NCBI GenBank assembly: GCA_902168205.1
Contig: CABHOK010000018.1
Location: 248,001 to 312,000 of the forward strand
Source of the DNA: an uncultured Chitinophaga sp.
GTDB taxonomy: Bacteria > Bacteroidota > Bacteroidia > Cytophagales > Cyclobacteriaceae
DNA length: 64,000 bases
Direction of reading: 5' to 3'
In this document: positions 1 to 10,231 of the stretch, piece after piece
How positions within the stretch are numbered: position 1 is the first letter of the stretch
Layout: each line of letters opens with the position of its first letter
Translations under genes and position numbers: made by a program
Notes under the pieces: model-generated
The model's input: the letters and a program-made list of their open reading frames with translations, nothing else
Database searches by the model: none
Told to the model about the DNA's origin: nothing

Positions 1-1
1 C

Positions 2-583
2 CCGGACTGGCTCGCACTTGAATCGTACGATCGCATTTTGATTCGTTTAGGTCAACAGATTTTTCAGCAGCGTATCGCTTTCGCAGAAGAGTTTCTACCC
101 GTGTTCAGAAAGTATTACAAATTTATAGTGGATGATGCTGAGGTGACTGATTTGAAGTATGCATCTGAGTTAAAGGAAAAAAGTTTTGAGGAAGGCTTAT
201 TAAGGAACAGACAAAAAGACCTCGCCTTGCAACGCACTTCTTTTGGTATACATCGCGATGATTATGTTTTTACTTTAGGTGATGGCGATCTGAAGAGATT
301 AGGTTCACAAGGACAACAAAAGTCTTTTGTGATCGCCTTGAAACTTGCTCAGTTCGAGATCATTGAAAAGATGAAAGGATTTAAACCTATTCTTCTGCTA
401 GATGATATTTTTGATAAGCTTGACGATTTTAGAATAGCAAGATTATTAACACTGGTGAAAAATGATTTGGGCCAACTCTTTATTACAGATGCCCGACCAG
501 ACCGAACTGGCGAGTTGTTAAGATCGATCGAAGTATCTGCTGCTCTCTTTAAAGTAGAAGGTGGAACAATCCTGCAGCAATAA
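2..583 (+). CDS. recF: DNA replication and repair protein RecF, C-terminal part (5' truncated by window)
   Basis: RecF is an SMC-like ATPase that loads RecA onto gapped DNA with RecO and RecR. The reading frame is open from base 2, so the gene begins outside the window and only about the last 193 residues are present. The ABC-type signature is visible as GSQGQQKSF, followed by a Walker B stretch LLLDDIFDKLD, the usual arrangement at the RecF C-terminus. A DUF721 (DciA-like) gene follows 80 nt downstream, a pairing often seen in Bacteroidota. The family call is firm; nothing can be said about the missing N-terminus with its Walker A motif. Confidence 0.95.
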   Translation, partial: PDWLALESYDRILIRLGQQIFQQRIAFAEEFLPVFRKYYKFIVDDAEVTDLKYASELKEKSFEEGLLRNRQKDLALQRTSFGIHRDDYVFTLGDGDLKRLGSQGQQKSFVIALKLAQFEIIEKMKGFKPILLLDDIFDKLDDFRIARLLTLVKNDLGQLFITDARPDRTGELLRSIEVSAALFKVEGGTILQQ

Positions 584-651
584 ATTTTACCATTTAGATT
601 TTTCTGATCAGGTTCTTTCTTTAAAGAGAAGGATACGGCATGGCGCATTAG

Positions 652-659
652 TATATTTG
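652..659 (+). promoter_or_regulatory. Candidate -7 element for the DUF721 gene
   Basis: TATATTTG fits the Bacteroidota -7 consensus TAnnTTTG and ends only 4 nt before the ATG at 664. I see no good TTTG -33 partner about 19-21 nt upstream. If the element is used, the transcript would be almost leaderless. Confidence 0.35.
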
Positions 660-663
660 CATC

Positions 664-963
664 ATGAAAAAGTATAGAGGAGGCGATGCTCAATCCGTTG
701 GTCAGGCAATACGCGCCCTGCTCAATTCTTATCAGCTTTCAACAAAATTTGATGAAGCGAACCTGATTCAATCTTGGGAGCGGATCGTTGGCAAGCCGAT
801 TGCCAAACGTACGCGCAAACTCTTTATAAAGAATAAAGTATTATTTGTTGAATTTGATTCACCTACCATGCGTCACGACTTTTCATTACATAAAGCGCAA
901 GTGCTCGAAATGTTCCGAAAAGAATTCGGAGAAGGAGTGATTATGGAGATCATTGCGATGTAA
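664..963 (+). CDS. DUF721 domain protein (DciA-like)
   Basis: A 99-residue protein with the DUF721 pattern: an N-terminal helix (GQAIRALLNSYQL), a central SWERIVGKPIAKRT segment and a beta-rich end with LFVEFDSPTMRHDFSLHK. DUF721 includes DciA, the ancestral loader of the replicative helicase in bacteria lacking DnaC or DnaI. The single-domain form seen here is usual in Bacteroidota. It lies directly after recF, so a role in replication is likely, but helicase loading is inferred from the family and not shown by the sequence. A terminator-like hairpin follows at 976. Confidence 0.85.
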   Translation: MKKYRGGDAQSVGQAIRALLNSYQLSTKFDEANLIQSWERIVGKPIAKRTRKLFIKNKVLFVEFDSPTMRHDFSLHKAQVLEMFRKEFGEGVIMEIIAM

Positions 964-975
964 CCTGAATGCCAT

Positions 976-1010
976 TCGAAAATTTACGTGAAAAGAATTT
1001 TCGATTTTCT
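976..1010 (+). terminator. Rho-independent terminator after the DUF721 gene
   Basis: TCGAAAATT (976-984) pairs with AATTTTCGA (996-1004) around an 11-nt loop and is followed by a T-rich stretch. It separates recF-DUF721 from the tRNA-tuf unit. Confidence 0.7.
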
Positions 1011-1020
1011 CTGCATAAGT

Positions 1021-1050
1021 TTTGAAAAAGTAGAAAAGCGTATAATTTTG
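1021..1050 (+). promoter_or_regulatory. Bacteroidota-type promoter of the tRNA-Tyr/Gly/Thr-tuf unit
   Basis: TTTG at 1021-1024 and TAATTTTG at 1043-1050 are separated by 18 nt, close to the -33/-7 consensus of the Bacteroidota housekeeping sigma factor (TTTG, about 19 nt, TAnnTTTG). It lies just after the DUF721 terminator and about 125 nt before tRNA-Tyr. I find no similarly good promoter between the tRNAs and tuf. Confidence 0.65.
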
Positions 1051-1176
1051 CACTCCTGTTTTTGAAGAGCTGACCAAAACAGCACATAAAGCAGGTTTTG
1101 TTCTAAGAAATATTGAAACTCTATTCTCTCTTACAAATCTCGTGATGGATTTTGTAAGGATGATTTAAATATTTTA

Positions 1177-1262
1177 GGGGGAATACCAAAGCGGCCAACT
1201 GGGACAGACTGTAAATCTGTTGTCTTATGACTTCATAGGTTCGAATCCTATTTCCCCCACCA
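1177..1262 (+). tRNA. tRNA-Tyr (anticodon GTA)
   Basis: The acceptor stem pairs GGGGGAA (1177-1183) with TTCCCCC (1252-1258). The anticodon GTA is at 1211-1213, there is a long variable arm as expected for a class II tRNA, and the T arm contains GGTTCGAATCC. Discriminator A1259 is followed by an encoded CCA (1260-1262), unlike the three other tRNAs in this window. It is the first gene of the tRNA-Tyr, tRNA-Gly, tRNA-Thr, tuf unit. Confidence 0.97.
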
Positions 1263-1338
1263 TTAATTGCAGATATATAGTATGATTAGCCTAAGAGTAT
1301 ATCCCTGGCGAAGTCATAATTTTATTTTGCAACGTAAT

Positions 1339-1411
1339 GCGGGAGTAGCTCAGTTGGTAGAGCGATAGCCTTCCAAGCTATAGGTCGCGGGTTCGAGCCT
1401 CGTCTCCCGCT
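1339..1411 (+). tRNA. tRNA-Gly (anticodon TCC)
   Basis: The acceptor stem pairs GCGGGAG (1339-1345) with CTCCCGC (1404-1410), with discriminator T1411. The anticodon loop CTTCCAA (1370-1376) gives anticodon TCC at 1372-1374. The T arm contains GGTTCGAGCC. No CCA is encoded. Confidence 0.97.
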
Positions 1412-1420
1412 CTCATTTGA

Positions 1421-1495
1421 GCCGTTATCCGTTGATCGTTATCCGTTAGTCGTAAAAAGTACGGTTGACGAAAATAACGGGTAACGTATAACGGC
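1421..1495. repeat. Inverted repeat of GTTATCCGTTA-type units between two tRNA genes
   Basis: GCCGTTAT (1421-1428) pairs with ATAACGGC (1488-1495). Inside lie direct copies of CGTTATCCGTTA-like units and their complements (TAACGGGTAACG), so the whole segment can fold into one imperfect hairpin. A related GTTAGCTGTTAGTTATCG stretch lies near 53835. It separates tRNA-Gly from tRNA-Thr and could serve in processing or be a dispersed intergenic repeat. Confidence 0.6.
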
Positions 1496-1500
1496 ACTAA

Positions 1501-1572
<72 letters not shown>

Positions 1573-1779
1573 CTCGAAAAAAAAATGTTTGTCAGACAAA
1601 TAAGCGCTGCGACCTAGCAAATCACGGCTGTCGGCATTCATAAACATATTGGAGATTACCCTTTTCGAAAGGCTTAAAATGTTCAGGGTGTTTGGTTCGG
1701 CAGCGGCTGAACTTATGGAAGAAGCAAAACAAATTTCATAACACTTATAATTTTAAACTTTTAACTGGGATTTTCAAAT

Positions 1780-2967
1780 ATGGCTAAAGAAACATTTGAT
1801 CGTTCGAAACCACACGTTAACGTGGGTACTATCGGTCACGTTGACCACGGTAAGACTACTCTTACTGCTGCGATTACTAAAGTTCTCGCATCTAAAGGAC
1901 TCGCTTCTCTGCGCGACTTCTCTTCAATTGACAACGCTCCTGAAGAAAAAGAAAGAGGTATTACAATCAACACTTCTCACGTAGAATATGCTACTGAGAA
2001 AAGACACTACGCTCACGTAGACTGTCCTGGTCACGCTGACTATGTGAAAAACATGGTTACTGGTGCTGCTCAGATGGACGGTGCTATTCTTGTGGTAGCT
2101 GCTACTGACGGACCTATGCCTCAAACTCGCGAGCACATCCTTCTTGCTCGTCAGGTAGGTGTACCTGCTCTTGTTGTATTCATGAACAAGGTTGACTTGG
2201 TTGATGATGCTGAACTTTTGGATCTCGTTGAGATGGAAGTTCGCGAACTGATGTCAGCATATAGCTTCCCTGGCGATACTATGCCAGTAATTAGAGGATC
2301 TGCTCTTGGTGCACTGAACGGTGAACCGAAGTGGGTTGAAAAAGTAGAAGAACTGATGAAAGCTGTTGATGAGTACATCCCGCTTCCAGTTCGTCTGATC
2401 GACAAAGATTTCTTGATGCCTGTAGAAGACGTGTTCTCGATCACTGGTCGTGGTACAGTTGCTACTGGTCGTATCGAAAGAGGTGTTGTTAACACTGGCG
2501 ATGCTGTAGAAATCCTTGGTATGGGTGCTGAAAACCTGAAGTCTACAATCACAGGTGTGGAAATGTTCCGTAAGATCCTCGACAGAGGTGAAGCTGGTGA
2601 TAACGTAGGTCTTCTGCTCCGCGGTATTGAAAAAGAACAAATCCGCAGAGGTATGGTTATCTGTAAGCCTGGTTCAGTAAAACCTCACTCTAAATTCAAA
2701 GCTGAGGTTTACGTATTGTCTAAAGAAGAAGGTGGTCGTCACACTCCATTCTTTAACAAATACCGTCCTCAATTCTACTTCCGTACAACGGATGTTACTG
2801 GTGAAGTGAAACTTCCTGCAGGTGTAGAAATGATTATGCCTGGTGATAACATCTCTATCGAGGTTGAATTGATCAATAAAATCGCTATGGAAAAAGGTCT
2901 TCGTTTCGCGATTCGCGAAGGTGGCCGTACCGTAGGATCTGGTCAGGTAACTGAAATCATAGACTAA
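1780..2967 (+). CDS. tuf: Translation elongation factor Tu
   Basis: This GTPase brings aminoacyl-tRNA to the ribosomal A site. The 395-residue length is standard. The G1 loop reads [10 protein letters not shown]3 is [10 protein letters not shown]4 is NKVD, and domains 2 and 3 follow with the KPGSVKPH segment. It starts at an ATG 207 nt after tRNA-Thr and ends in a strong terminator, so it is probably transcribed with the three upstream tRNAs. It is the only tuf copy in this window. The 207-nt leader has no clear promoter of its own. Confidence 0.99.
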   Translation: MAKETFDRSKPHVNVGTIGHVDHGKTTLTAAITKVLASKGLASLRDFSSIDNAPEEKERGITINTSHVEYATEKRHYAHVDCPGHADYVKNMVTGAAQMDGAILVVAATDGPMPQTREHILLARQVGVPALVVFMNKVDLVDDAELLDLVEMEVRELMSAYSFPGDTMPVIRGSALGALNGEPKWVEKVEELMKAVDEYIPLPVRLIDKDFLMPVEDVFSITGRGTVATGRIERGVVNTGDAVEILGMGAENLKSTITGVEMFRKILDRGEAGDNVGLLLRGIEKEQIRRGMVICKPGSVKPHSKFKAEVYVLSKEEGGRHTPFFNKYRPQFYFRTTDVTGEVKLPAGVEMIMPGDNISIEVELINKIAMEKGLRFAIREGGRTVGSGQVTEIID

Positions 2968-2986
2968 TCGTCTGATTAATAAATAG

Positions 2987-3026
2987 AAAGCGTTCTTGGA
3001 ATATTTTTCAAGAACGCTTTTATTTT
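2987..3026 (+). terminator. Rho-independent terminator of tuf
   Basis: AAAGCGTTCTTG (2987-2998) pairs perfectly with CAAGAACGCTTT (3009-3020), 12 bp around a 10-nt loop, followed by T-rich sequence. Confidence 0.85.
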
Positions 3027-3048
3027 CTACACTAATCTTCTATTTTTG
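3018..3048 (+). promoter_or_regulatory. Candidate promoter of the tRNA-Trp-secE-nusG-rpl-rpo operon
   Basis: TATTTTTG (3041-3048) matches the -7 consensus TAnnTTTG. A TTTT at 3018-3021, 19 nt upstream, is a near match to the -33 TTTG and overlaps the 3' arm of the tuf terminator. About 147 nt of leader precede tRNA-Trp, in which I see no gene. Confidence 0.5.
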
Positions 3049-3195
3049 CAGTCCCTTTTTGGGCTGAGTGTTATTTGGGTGCGGCTCAAGGGATTGGGCG
3101 GTTCCCGCTAAAGCAAAAAAGGACTTTTGAAAAAGGCTCGGTTTCCGAAAGCAAGAACGCACGAAGAAATTGGCCTTTAGTGGAAAAATAAAAAT

Positions 3196-3268
3196 ACGGG
3201 TGTAGCTCAATTGGTAGAGTAGCGGTCTCCAAAACCGTTGGCTGGGAGTTCGAGTCTCTCCACCCGTG
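3196..3268 (+). tRNA. tRNA-Trp (anticodon CCA)
   Basis: The acceptor stem pairs ACGGGTG (3196-3202) with CACCCGT (3261-3267), with discriminator G3268. The anticodon loop CTCCAAA gives CCA at 3229-3231. It sits 43 nt before secE; a tRNA-Trp before secE is a widely conserved bacterial order. No CCA tail is encoded. Confidence 0.97.
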
Positions 3269-3311
3269 CTGATAAAAAGAAGCATTGGCTTCCTTAAAAA
3301 ACTGAAAATCA

Positions 3312-3503
3312 ATGGCGAAGTTAAAAACCTATTTGGCGGAGTCCTGGGATGAGATCAAGAACAAAGTTACTTGGTCAAAATACAGCGAATTGCAAGGTAG
3401 CGCAATCCTGGTGTTGGTGGCTTCAACCATCTTCGCTCTGGTGATTGGTGCAATCGACTGGGTTTTCAAAACCGGTCTTCAGTGGTTTTATAGAGAATTT
3501 TAA
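3312..3503 (+). CDS. secE: Preprotein translocase subunit SecE
   Basis: SecE is the small clamp subunit of the SecYEG translocon in the inner membrane. The 63-residue protein has the amphipathic N-terminal helix (ESWDEIKNKVTWSKYSELQ) followed by one transmembrane segment (AILVLVASTIFALVIGAIDWVF), the single-span form typical outside enterobacteria. It lies between tRNA-Trp and nusG in the conserved order. Confidence 0.97.
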   Translation: MAKLKTYLAESWDEIKNKVTWSKYSELQGSAILVLVASTIFALVIGAIDWVFKTGLQWFYREF

Positions 3504-3514
3504 TAAAGAAGGTA

Positions 3515-4072
3515 ATGCCAGAACTTAAATGGTATGTTCTCAGAGTCGTAAGTGGCCAGGAAAAAAAGGTTAAGTCCTACCTGGAAACTGAGATCGAGCG
3601 CTCGAAGCTGGTGGATTTTATCCCCCAGGTGTTGATTCCTTCTGAAAAAGTATACGAAATGAGAGGCGGTAAGAAGCGTGTTCGTGAGCGCAATTTCTTT
3701 CCGGGTTACATTCTCCTTTCTGCAGATCTCTCGAATGGGGAAGCCTTTCACGCGGTAAATAGTATACCGGGTGTGATTGGTTTTCTCGGTAACAACGGCA
3801 CCGGGGCTTCCAAGGATCCCGTACCTCTTCGTCAATCGGAGGTTAACAGGATTCTCGGTAAAGTTGATGAGATTGACGAACTCGAGGAAAAACTCGAGAC
3901 ACCATTTATTAAAGGTGAATCAGTGAAAGTAATGGATGGTCCATTCAGCGGATTTACCGGAAGCGTTGAGGAAATTTTTGAAGACAAAAAGAAACTCAAT
4001 GTAATGGTGAAGATTTTCGGCCGGAATACTCCGGTTGAATTGAGTTATATGCAGGTAGAAAAGTTAGAATAA
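3515..4072 (+). CDS. nusG: Transcription termination/antitermination factor NusG
   Basis: NusG binds the RNA polymerase clamp and affects pausing, Rho-dependent termination and coupling to ribosomes. It has 185 residues: an N-terminal NGN domain ([18 protein letters not shown], then FFPGYILL) and a C-terminal KOW domain ([21 protein letters not shown]). It starts 11 nt after secE and ends 7 nt before rplK, so it is cotranscribed with the ribosomal protein genes. Confidence 0.98.
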   Translation: MPELKWYVLRVVSGQEKKVKSYLETEIERSKLVDFIPQVLIPSEKVYEMRGGKKRVRERNFFPGYILLSADLSNGEAFHAVNSIPGVIGFLGNNGTGASKDPVPLRQSEVNRILGKVDEIDELEEKLETPFIKGESVKVMDGPFSGFTGSVEEIFEDKKKLNVMVKIFGRNTPVELSYMQVEKLE

Positions 4073-4079
4073 AGATAAC

Positions 4080-4523
4080 ATGGCAAAAGAAATAATAGGT
4101 TATCTGAAATTACAGGTAAAAGGTGGGGCGGCAAACCCTGCACCTCCGATCGGTCCTGCGTTGGGTTCCAAAGGTCTTAACATCATGGACTTTTGCAAGC
4201 AATTCAATGCTCGTACACAGGATAAACCCGGTCAGGTGTTGCCCGTTTTGATCAGCATTTACAACGACAAGTCGTTTGATTTTGTAATCAAAACTCCTCC
4301 AGCTGCAATCCTGATTTTAGATGCTGCTAAAAAGCAAAAAGGTTCAGCAGAACCTAACCGTACAAAGGTTGGTTCAATCACCTGGGATCAGGTGAAAACA
4401 ATTGCAGAAACTAAAATGCCCGACCTCAACGCATTCAAAGTTGAGTCAGCCATGAAAATGGTGGCAGGTACTGCAAGAAGCTTAGGTATAACAATATCAG
4501 GAACTCCCCCTTGGGATAAATAA
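4080..4523 (+). CDS. rplK: 50S ribosomal protein L11
   Basis: L11 forms part of the GTPase-associated centre of the large subunit. The 147 residues contain the N-terminal [20 protein letters not shown] motif and a C-terminal rRNA-binding domain ending in [10 protein letters not shown]. It lies 7 nt after nusG and 8 nt before rplA. Confidence 0.99.
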   Translation: MAKEIIGYLKLQVKGGAANPAPPIGPALGSKGLNIMDFCKQFNARTQDKPGQVLPVLISIYNDKSFDFVIKTPPAAILILDAAKKQKGSAEPNRTKVGSITWDQVKTIAETKMPDLNAFKVESAMKMVAGTARSLGITISGTPPWDK

Positions 4524-4531
4524 TCAGAGCG

Positions 4532-5230
4532 ATGGCGAAAATTTCTAAAAACAGAAAAGCAGTCCTTGCGAAATACAATCCGGAGAAGGAGTATTCCTTG
4601 GAAGATGCAGCAAAGGTTCTAAAGGATATTACCTTTACAAAATTTGATGCGTCTGTTGATCTTGATATTCGCTTGGGTGTTGATCCTAAGAAATCAGATC
4701 AAATGGTGCGCGGTGTAGTAGCGTTGCCACATGGTATTGGTAAAACGGTTCGTGTATTAGTGCTTTGCACACCTGACAAAGTTCAGGAAGCAAAAGACTC
4801 TGGTGCCGATCACGTAGGTCTGGATGACTATATCCAGAAAATTGAAGGTGGATGGACAGATATCGATGTAATCATCTGTACACCTACAGTAATGGCGAAG
4901 GTTGGTAAACTTGGTAAAGTATTAGGACCAAGGGGCCTTATGCCAAACCCTAAATCAGGAACTGTTACGCTCGAAGTTGGTAAAGCCGTGAAAGAAGTAA
5001 AAGCGGGTAAAATCGACTTCAAAATTGATAAACAAGGTATCATACACGTAGGCATTGGCAGAGCTTCCTTCTCGGCTGATAAAATCCGGGACAATGCTAT
5101 CGAAATGATCAATGTTGTTGCTAAGCTGAAACCGGCTTCTGCAAAGGGTGAGTACTTCAAAAGCATCACCATTTCTACAACGATGAGTCCGGGGATAGCA
5201 GTTGACAAAAATTCGATTGCTGGCATTTAA
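4532..5230 (+). CDS. rplA: 50S ribosomal protein L1
   Basis: L1 forms the L1 stalk next to the E site and can repress its own operon in other bacteria. The 232-residue protein carries the family stretches [15 protein letters not shown] and [15 protein letters not shown]. Only 8 nt separate it from rplK, and I see no obvious L1-binding leader in that gap. Confidence 0.99.
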   Translation: MAKISKNRKAVLAKYNPEKEYSLEDAAKVLKDITFTKFDASVDLDIRLGVDPKKSDQMVRGVVALPHGIGKTVRVLVLCTPDKVQEAKDSGADHVGLDDYIQKIEGGWTDIDVIICTPTVMAKVGKLGKVLGPRGLMPNPKSGTVTLEVGKAVKEVKAGKIDFKIDKQGIIHVGIGRASFSADKIRDNAIEMINVVAKLKPASAKGEYFKSITISTTMSPGIAVDKNSIAGI

Positions 5231-5241
5231 GAATTAAAGAC

Positions 5242-5775
5242 ATGACCAGAGAAGAAAAAGCACAAATTATCGAGGAGCTTTCAGAGAAGTTTGCTAACCA
5301 TGCTCATTTCTATATTACTGATGCGGGTGGCTTCACAGTTGCTCAGATCAATAATTTCAGAAGATTGTGTTTCAAAAGCGGTATCGAATACAGAGTATAT
5401 AAAAATACGTTGATTCGTAAAGCTCTTGAGAGACAAGAGGGAACGGACTACTCTCCTTTGTTTACAACATTGCATGGTTTCTCAGGAGTATTGTTCTCCA
5501 AAGAATCAGGTAATCTTCCTGCAAGGGTAATTAAAGAGTTTCGTTTGAAACTGGAAGGTAAGCCTGTATTGAAAGCAGCCTCCATCAACTCCGACCTGTT
5601 CATCGGAGACGAAAACTTAAATATGCTGAGCGAGCTTAAATCTAAGAATGAGCTCATCGGCGATGTTATTGCATTGCTTCAATCTCCTGCCAAAAATGTT
5701 ATCTCTGCTCTTCAGAGTGGAAAGAACACAGTGGCTGGCTTGGTGAAAGCACTGGAAGAACGTGGAACTAAATAA
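5242..5775 (+). CDS. rplJ: 50S ribosomal protein L10
   Basis: L10 anchors the L7/L12 dimers to the ribosome. The protein has 177 residues, with an N-terminal rRNA-binding domain (ITDAGGFTVAQINNFRRLC) and a C-terminal helix for L12 binding (ISALQSGKNTVAGLVKALEE). The gap to rplA is only 11 nt, so a long L10 leader like that of enterobacteria is absent. Confidence 0.98.
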   Translation: MTREEKAQIIEELSEKFANHAHFYITDAGGFTVAQINNFRRLCFKSGIEYRVYKNTLIRKALERQEGTDYSPLFTTLHGFSGVLFSKESGNLPARVIKEFRLKLEGKPVLKAASINSDLFIGDENLNMLSELKSKNELIGDVIALLQSPAKNVISALQSGKNTVAGLVKALEERGTK

Positions 5776-5810
5776 TTTTTACTAACAAGACTTAATTAAA
5801 TTTTACGAAA

Positions 5811-6188
5811 ATGGCTGATATTAAAGCACTTGGAGATCAACTTGTTGAACTCACTGTTAAAGAAGTTACTGAATTGGCTTCTTACCTGAAAGAAACCTAT
5901 GGCATTGAGCCTGCTGCCGCTGCTGTTGTAGCTGGTCCTGCTGCTACTGGTGGTGCTGGCGCTGCTGCTGCTGAAAAAACTAACTTTGATGTAGTATTGA
6001 AAGCTCCTGGAGCTAACAAGCTTCAGATCGTGAAACTGGTGAAAGATCTTACTGGTCTTGGCTTGAAAGAAGCTAAGGATGTAGTAGATGGTGCACCTAA
6101 AACTATCAAAGAAGGCTTACCAAAAGACGAAGCTGAGAACCTGAAGAAGCAACTTGTTGAGGCTGGTGCCGAAGTTGAGTTGAAGTAA
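5811..6188 (+). CDS. rplL: 50S ribosomal protein L7/L12
   Basis: This stalk protein recruits translational GTPases. The 125 residues comprise an N-terminal dimerisation domain, an Ala/Gly-rich hinge (about residues 37-58) and the C-terminal domain with [19 protein letters not shown] and [15 protein letters not shown] structured 158-nt gap separates it from rpoB. Confidence 0.99.
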   Translation: MADIKALGDQLVELTVKEVTELASYLKETYGIEPAAAAVVAGPAATGGAGAAAAEKTNFDVVLKAPGANKLQIVKLVKDLTGLGLKEAKDVVDGAPKTIKEGLPKDEAENLKKQLVEAGAEVELK

Positions 6189-6196
6189 TCTTCTTG

Positions 6197-6273
6197 CAGA
6201 CGAAGAGTACCGTCTGACAGCTTCGGTTAGACCCTGTGTCTGTCCTGATCGTAGATCGGGAGGGACAGGGTCT
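6197..6273 (+). promoter_or_regulatory. Hairpins between rplL and rpoB (candidate attenuator/processing site)
   Basis: Two stem-loops lie here. CAGACG (6197-6202) pairs with CGTCTG (6211-6216). AGACCCTGT (6229-6237) pairs perfectly with ACAGGGTCT (6265-6273). No long T-run follows, so partial attenuation or RNA processing is more likely than full termination. An rplL-rpoB attenuator is known in Escherichia coli; equivalence here is inference. Confidence 0.6.
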
Positions 6274-6346
6274 ATTCCTATTTGTACTCAAACTTGTATT
6301 TCCTTACTGTTCTCCGTCCAGGACTAGAACTTAAACGTTAAATACC

Positions 6347-9300
6347 TTGGCAAAGAAGACTATTAACGGTAGAATCGACTTCTCAGGAATTGAGAAGATC
6401 CTCGAATACCCAGATTTTCTGGACCTTCAACTCCAGTCTTTCAAAGATTTCTTACAGATTGAAACTCCGGCCGAAAAAAGACAAAATGAAGGCTTGTATA
6501 AGGTTTTCGCAGAAAACTTCCCGATAAGTGATTCGCGCGAGAACTTCGTATTGGAGTTTGTAGACTATACAATCGATCCGCCGAAGTACTCTGTAGATGA
6601 GTGCATCGATCGCGGATTGACTTTCTCCGTACCGTTGAAGGCTAAGCTTCGCCTTACTTGCAACGATGAGGATAACGAAGATTTTGAAACCATTGAACAG
6701 GAAGTATTCCTCGGAAATATACCGTATATGACCGAGAAAGGATCGTTCGTGATCAATGGTGCCGAGCGTGTTATTGTATCACAGCTACACCGCTCACCAG
6801 GTGTATTCTTTGCCATGAGCAAACACACGAACGGAACGAAACTATACTCTGCGCGTATCATTCCATTCAAAGGATCATGGATTGAATTCGCTACCGATGT
6901 TAACGCAGTAATGTATGCGTACATCGATCGTAAGAAGAAATTCCCTGTAACCACGTTGCTCCGCGCAATTGGCTATGGTTCAGATAAAGATATACTTGAC
7001 CTCTTCGGTTTATCAGAAGAAGTTGAGGCTAACAAAAATACTCTCAAGAAAATAGTAGGTCGTAAACTTGCTGCCCGGGTATTGAAGACCTGGACAGAAG
7101 ATTTCGTGGACGAAGATACCGGTGAAGTTGTATCGATCGATCGTAACGAAGTTCTGTTAGAGCGCGATCATACTATTGCAGCAGAAGATGTAGACATCAT
7201 CGTTGAGTCAGGTGTGAAATCAATCATCCTGCACCGCGATGATATTAATATAGCAGACTATAACATCATCTTTAATACACTGGCAAAAGATACATCCAAC
7301 TCTGAAAAAGAAGCGGTTGAGTATATCTATCGTCAGTTGAGAAATACAGAAGCTCCGGATGAACAAACAGCTCGTGATATCATCAACAGCTTGTTCTTCT
7401 CTGAGAAGCGTTATGATTTAGGTGAGGTTGGTCGTTACAGAATCAACAAGAAATTAGGTCTCGATATCAGCTCTGATCAGCGTGTATTGACGAAGGAAGA
7501 TATCATTCTGATCGTGAAATATCTCATCGGTTTGATCAACTCAAAAGCCGTTGTCGATGATATCGATCACTTGAGTAACAGACGTGTAAGAACAGTTGGC
7601 GAACAGCTTTACTCTCAATTTGGTGTAGGTCTTGCCCGTATGGCGAGAACCATCAAAGAAAGAATGAACGTTCGCGACAATGAAGACTTTAAGCCGGTTG
7701 ATCTGATCAATGCGCGTACACTGTCTTCTGTGATTAACTCGTTCTTCGGAACGAACCAGTTGTCACAGTTCATGGATCAAACCAACCCGCTTGCTGAGAT
7801 TACGCACAAACGTAGAATGTCGGCACTCGGTCCTGGAGGTCTTTCACGTGAACGTGCAGGTTTCGAGGTTCGTGACGTGCACTATACGCACTACGGACGT
7901 CTCTGTACAATTGAAACTCCTGAAGGTCCAAACATCGGATTGATTTCGTCTCTCTGCGTTCACGCAAAAGTGAACAAGATGGGCTTTATCGAAACACCTT
8001 ACCGTAAAGTTGAAAATGGTAAAGTGAAAGTAAAAGATCCGGTTGTATTCCTTACTGCAGAAGAAGAAGATACCAACTATATAGCACAAGCGAAGGTACC
8101 GATTAAGGCTACCGGTGAGTTTGTGGATGAGAAGATCAAAGCTCGCTTTGAAGGGGACTTCCCGGTAATCGAGCCAAAAGATCTGAAGTATATGGATATT
8201 GCACCAAACCAGATCGTTTCGGTGGCTGCTTCGATGATTCCATTTCTTGAGCATGACGATGCGAACCGTGCATTGATGGGATCGAACATGCAGCGCCAGG
8301 CTGTACCATTGATGAGACCGGAGGCTCCAATCGTAGGTACTGGTCTGGAAGGTCGTGTAGCATTAGACTCACGCGCACTCATTCTTGCAGAAGGTGATGG
8401 CGTTGTTGATTTTGTAGATGCGAAAAAGATTGTTATCAAGTACGAGATATCTGAAGAGCAGAGACTCGTAAGCTTCGATGATGAATTCAGAACCTATAAC
8501 CTGATCAAGTTCAGAAGAACTAACCAGGATACTTGTATCAACCTGACTCCGCTTGTTCGTAAAGGACAGAATGTTGTGAAAGGACAACCACTTTGTCAAG
8601 GATATGCAACACAGAACGGAGAGCTCGCACTTGGACGTAACCTGCTTGTAGCATACATGCCATGGCAAGGGTATAACTTCGAGGATGCGATTGTTATCTC
8701 TGAAAGAGTAGTTCAGAACGATGTATATACTTCTATACACATCGAAGAATTTGAACTTGAAGTTCGTGATACAAAACGTGGTGAAGAAGAACTTACTTCT
8801 GAGATTCCGAACGTAAGCGAAGAAGCTGTTAAACACCTGGATGAAAATGGTATCATCCGTGTTGGTGCAGAAGTACGCGAAGGAGATATTCTGATTGGTA
8901 AGATCACTCCGAAAGGAGAAACAGATCCTACACCAGAAGAAAAACTTCTCCGTGCGATCTTCGGTGATAAAGCTGGTGATGTGAAAGATGCTTCCATGAA
9001 GGCACCTCCATCACTGAAAGGTGTGGTAATCGATACTAAACTCTTCTCAAGACCGAAACGTGATAAAGACGTTCGTTCGAAGTCGAAGAAAGAACTCGAT
9101 GCACTGAAGAACAAGTACAGCAAACAACTTGGTGATCTTCGTGATGAAATGATCAAGAAGCTGACTCAGCTGCTGAACGGAAAGAACAGCAATGGAGTGA
9201 AACATAAATTCGGTGATGAGTTAGTAAGCAAAGGTGTTAAGTTCTCTGCGAAGGTAATCGAGAACAACCTGTTCCCTGACAAGAACATCTACCGCGATGA

Positions 9301-10219
9301 AAGTAACTATAACGTTCCGGAAGAAGTTAACCTTATCTCTGACGTAAGTCTTGAGAACTGGACATCTGAAGAGCACACAAACGAGCTCATCGGCCAGATG
9401 GTGAAAAACTATATCATCAAGCGTAATACATACGCAGGTGAATTCAAACGCGAACGCTTTACACTTGAAGTAGGAGACGAACTTCCTACAGGTATAGTAC
9501 AGCTTGCTAAAGTTTACATCGCTAAGAAGCGTAAACTGAAAGTGGGAGATAAGATGGCGGGTCGTCACGGTAACAAAGGTGTTGTGGCACGTATTGTTCG
9601 TGAAGAAGATATGCCATTCCTCGAAGATGGAACTCCGGTAGACATCTGCTTGAACCCGCTTGGTGTACCATCGCGTATGAACCTGGGACAGATCTATGAA
9701 ACTGTACTTGCATGGGCAGGTTTGAAACTTGGTCGTAAGTATGCAACGCCAATTTTTGATGGTGCTTCATTAGACGAAGTTCAAGGCGAATTGAAAGAAG
9801 CTGGTCTGCCTCCTTTTGGACGTACGTATCTGTACGATGGTTTGACCGGAGAGAAATTCGATCAGCCGGTTACAGTAGGTGTAGCCTATATGTTGAAACT
9901 CGGCCACTTGGTTGACGATAAGATGCACGCACGTTCTATCGGACCTTACTCACTCATTACGCAACAGCCACTGGGAGGTAAAGCTCAATTCGGTGGTCAG
10001 CGTTTCGGAGAGATGGAGGTGTGGGCTATAGAGGCATTCGGTGCTTCGAATATCCTGCAGGAAATCCTTACCATTAAGTCCGATGATGTGATCGGTCGTG
10101 CGAAAGCTTACGAAGCGATTGTGAAGGGTGAGAACATGCGCAAGCCAAATATACCGGAGTCGTTCAATGTACTTGTACACGAACTCAGAGGCTTGGCACT
10201 GGAGATCACCATGGATTAA
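6347..10219 (+). CDS. rpoB: DNA-directed RNA polymerase subunit beta
   Basis: This is the beta subunit of the core polymerase, 1290 residues, the usual Bacteroidota size. The rifampicin region is intact and of the susceptible type ([19 protein letters not shown], then [17 protein letters not shown]). The C-terminal end has [20 protein letters not shown] and [13 protein letters not shown]. The start is TTG at 6347: an in-frame stop lies at 6332-6334, no ATG or GTG occurs in between, and the next in-frame Met is too far inside the conserved N-terminus. The TTG gives the normal N-terminus MAKKTINGR. Weak initiation may matter for balancing with rpoC. Confidence 0.99.
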   Translation: MAKKTINGRIDFSGIEKILEYPDFLDLQLQSFKDFLQIETPAEKRQNEGLYKVFAENFPISDSRENFVLEFVDYTIDPPKYSVDECIDRGLTFSVPLKAKLRLTCNDEDNEDFETIEQEVFLGNIPYMTEKGSFVINGAERVIVSQLHRSPGVFFAMSKHTNGTKLYSARIIPFKGSWIEFATDVNAVMYAYIDRKKKFPVTTLLRAIGYGSDKDILDLFGLSEEVEANKNTLKKIVGRKLAARVLKTWTEDFVDEDTGEVVSIDRNEVLLERDHTIAAEDVDIIVESGVKSIILHRDDINIADYNIIFNTLAKDTSNSEKEAVEYIYRQLRNTEAPDEQTARDIINSLFFSEKRYDLGEVGRYRINKKLGLDISSDQRVLTKEDIILIVKYLIGLINSKAVVDDIDHLSNRRVRTVGEQLYSQFGVGLARMARTIKERMNVRDNEDFKPVDLINARTLSSVINSFFGTNQLSQFMDQTNPLAEITHKRRMSALGPGGLSRERAGFEVRDVHYTHYGRLCTIETPEGPNIGLISSLCVHAKVNKMGFIETPYRKVENGKVKVKDPVVFLTAEEEDTNYIAQAKVPIKATGEFVDEKIKARFEGDFPVIEPKDLKYMDIAPNQIVSVAASMIPFLEHDDANRALMGSNMQRQAVPLMRPEAPIVGTGLEGRVALDSRALILAEGDGVVDFVDAKKIVIKYEISEEQRLVSFDDEFRTYNLIKFRRTNQDTCINLTPLVRKGQNVVKGQPLCQGYATQNGELALGRNLLVAYMPWQGYNFEDAIVISERVVQNDVYTSIHIEEFELEVRDTKRGEEELTSEIPNVSEEAVKHLDENGIIRVGAEVREGDILIGKITPKGETDPTPEEKLLRAIFGDKAGDVKDASMKAPPSLKGVVIDTKLFSRPKRDKDVRSKSKKELDALKNKYSKQLGDLRDEMIKKLTQLLNGKNSNGVKHKFGDELVSKGVKFSAKVIENNLFPDKNIYRDESNYNVPEEVNLISDVSLENWTSEEHTNELIGQMVKNYIIKRNTYAGEFKRERFTLEVGDELPTGIVQLAKVYIAKKRKLKVGDKMAGRHGNKGVVARIVREEDMPFLEDGTPVDICLNPLGVPSRMNLGQIYETVLAWAGLKLGRKYATPIFDGASLDEVQGELKEAGLPPFGRTYLYDGLTGEKFDQPVTVGVAYMLKLGHLVDDKMHARSIGPYSLITQQPLGGKAQFGGQRFGEMEVWAIEAFGASNILQEILTIKSDDVIGRAKAYEAIVKGENMRKPNIPESFNVLVHELRGLALEITMD

Positions 10220-10231
10220 TAAAGTCTGGTG

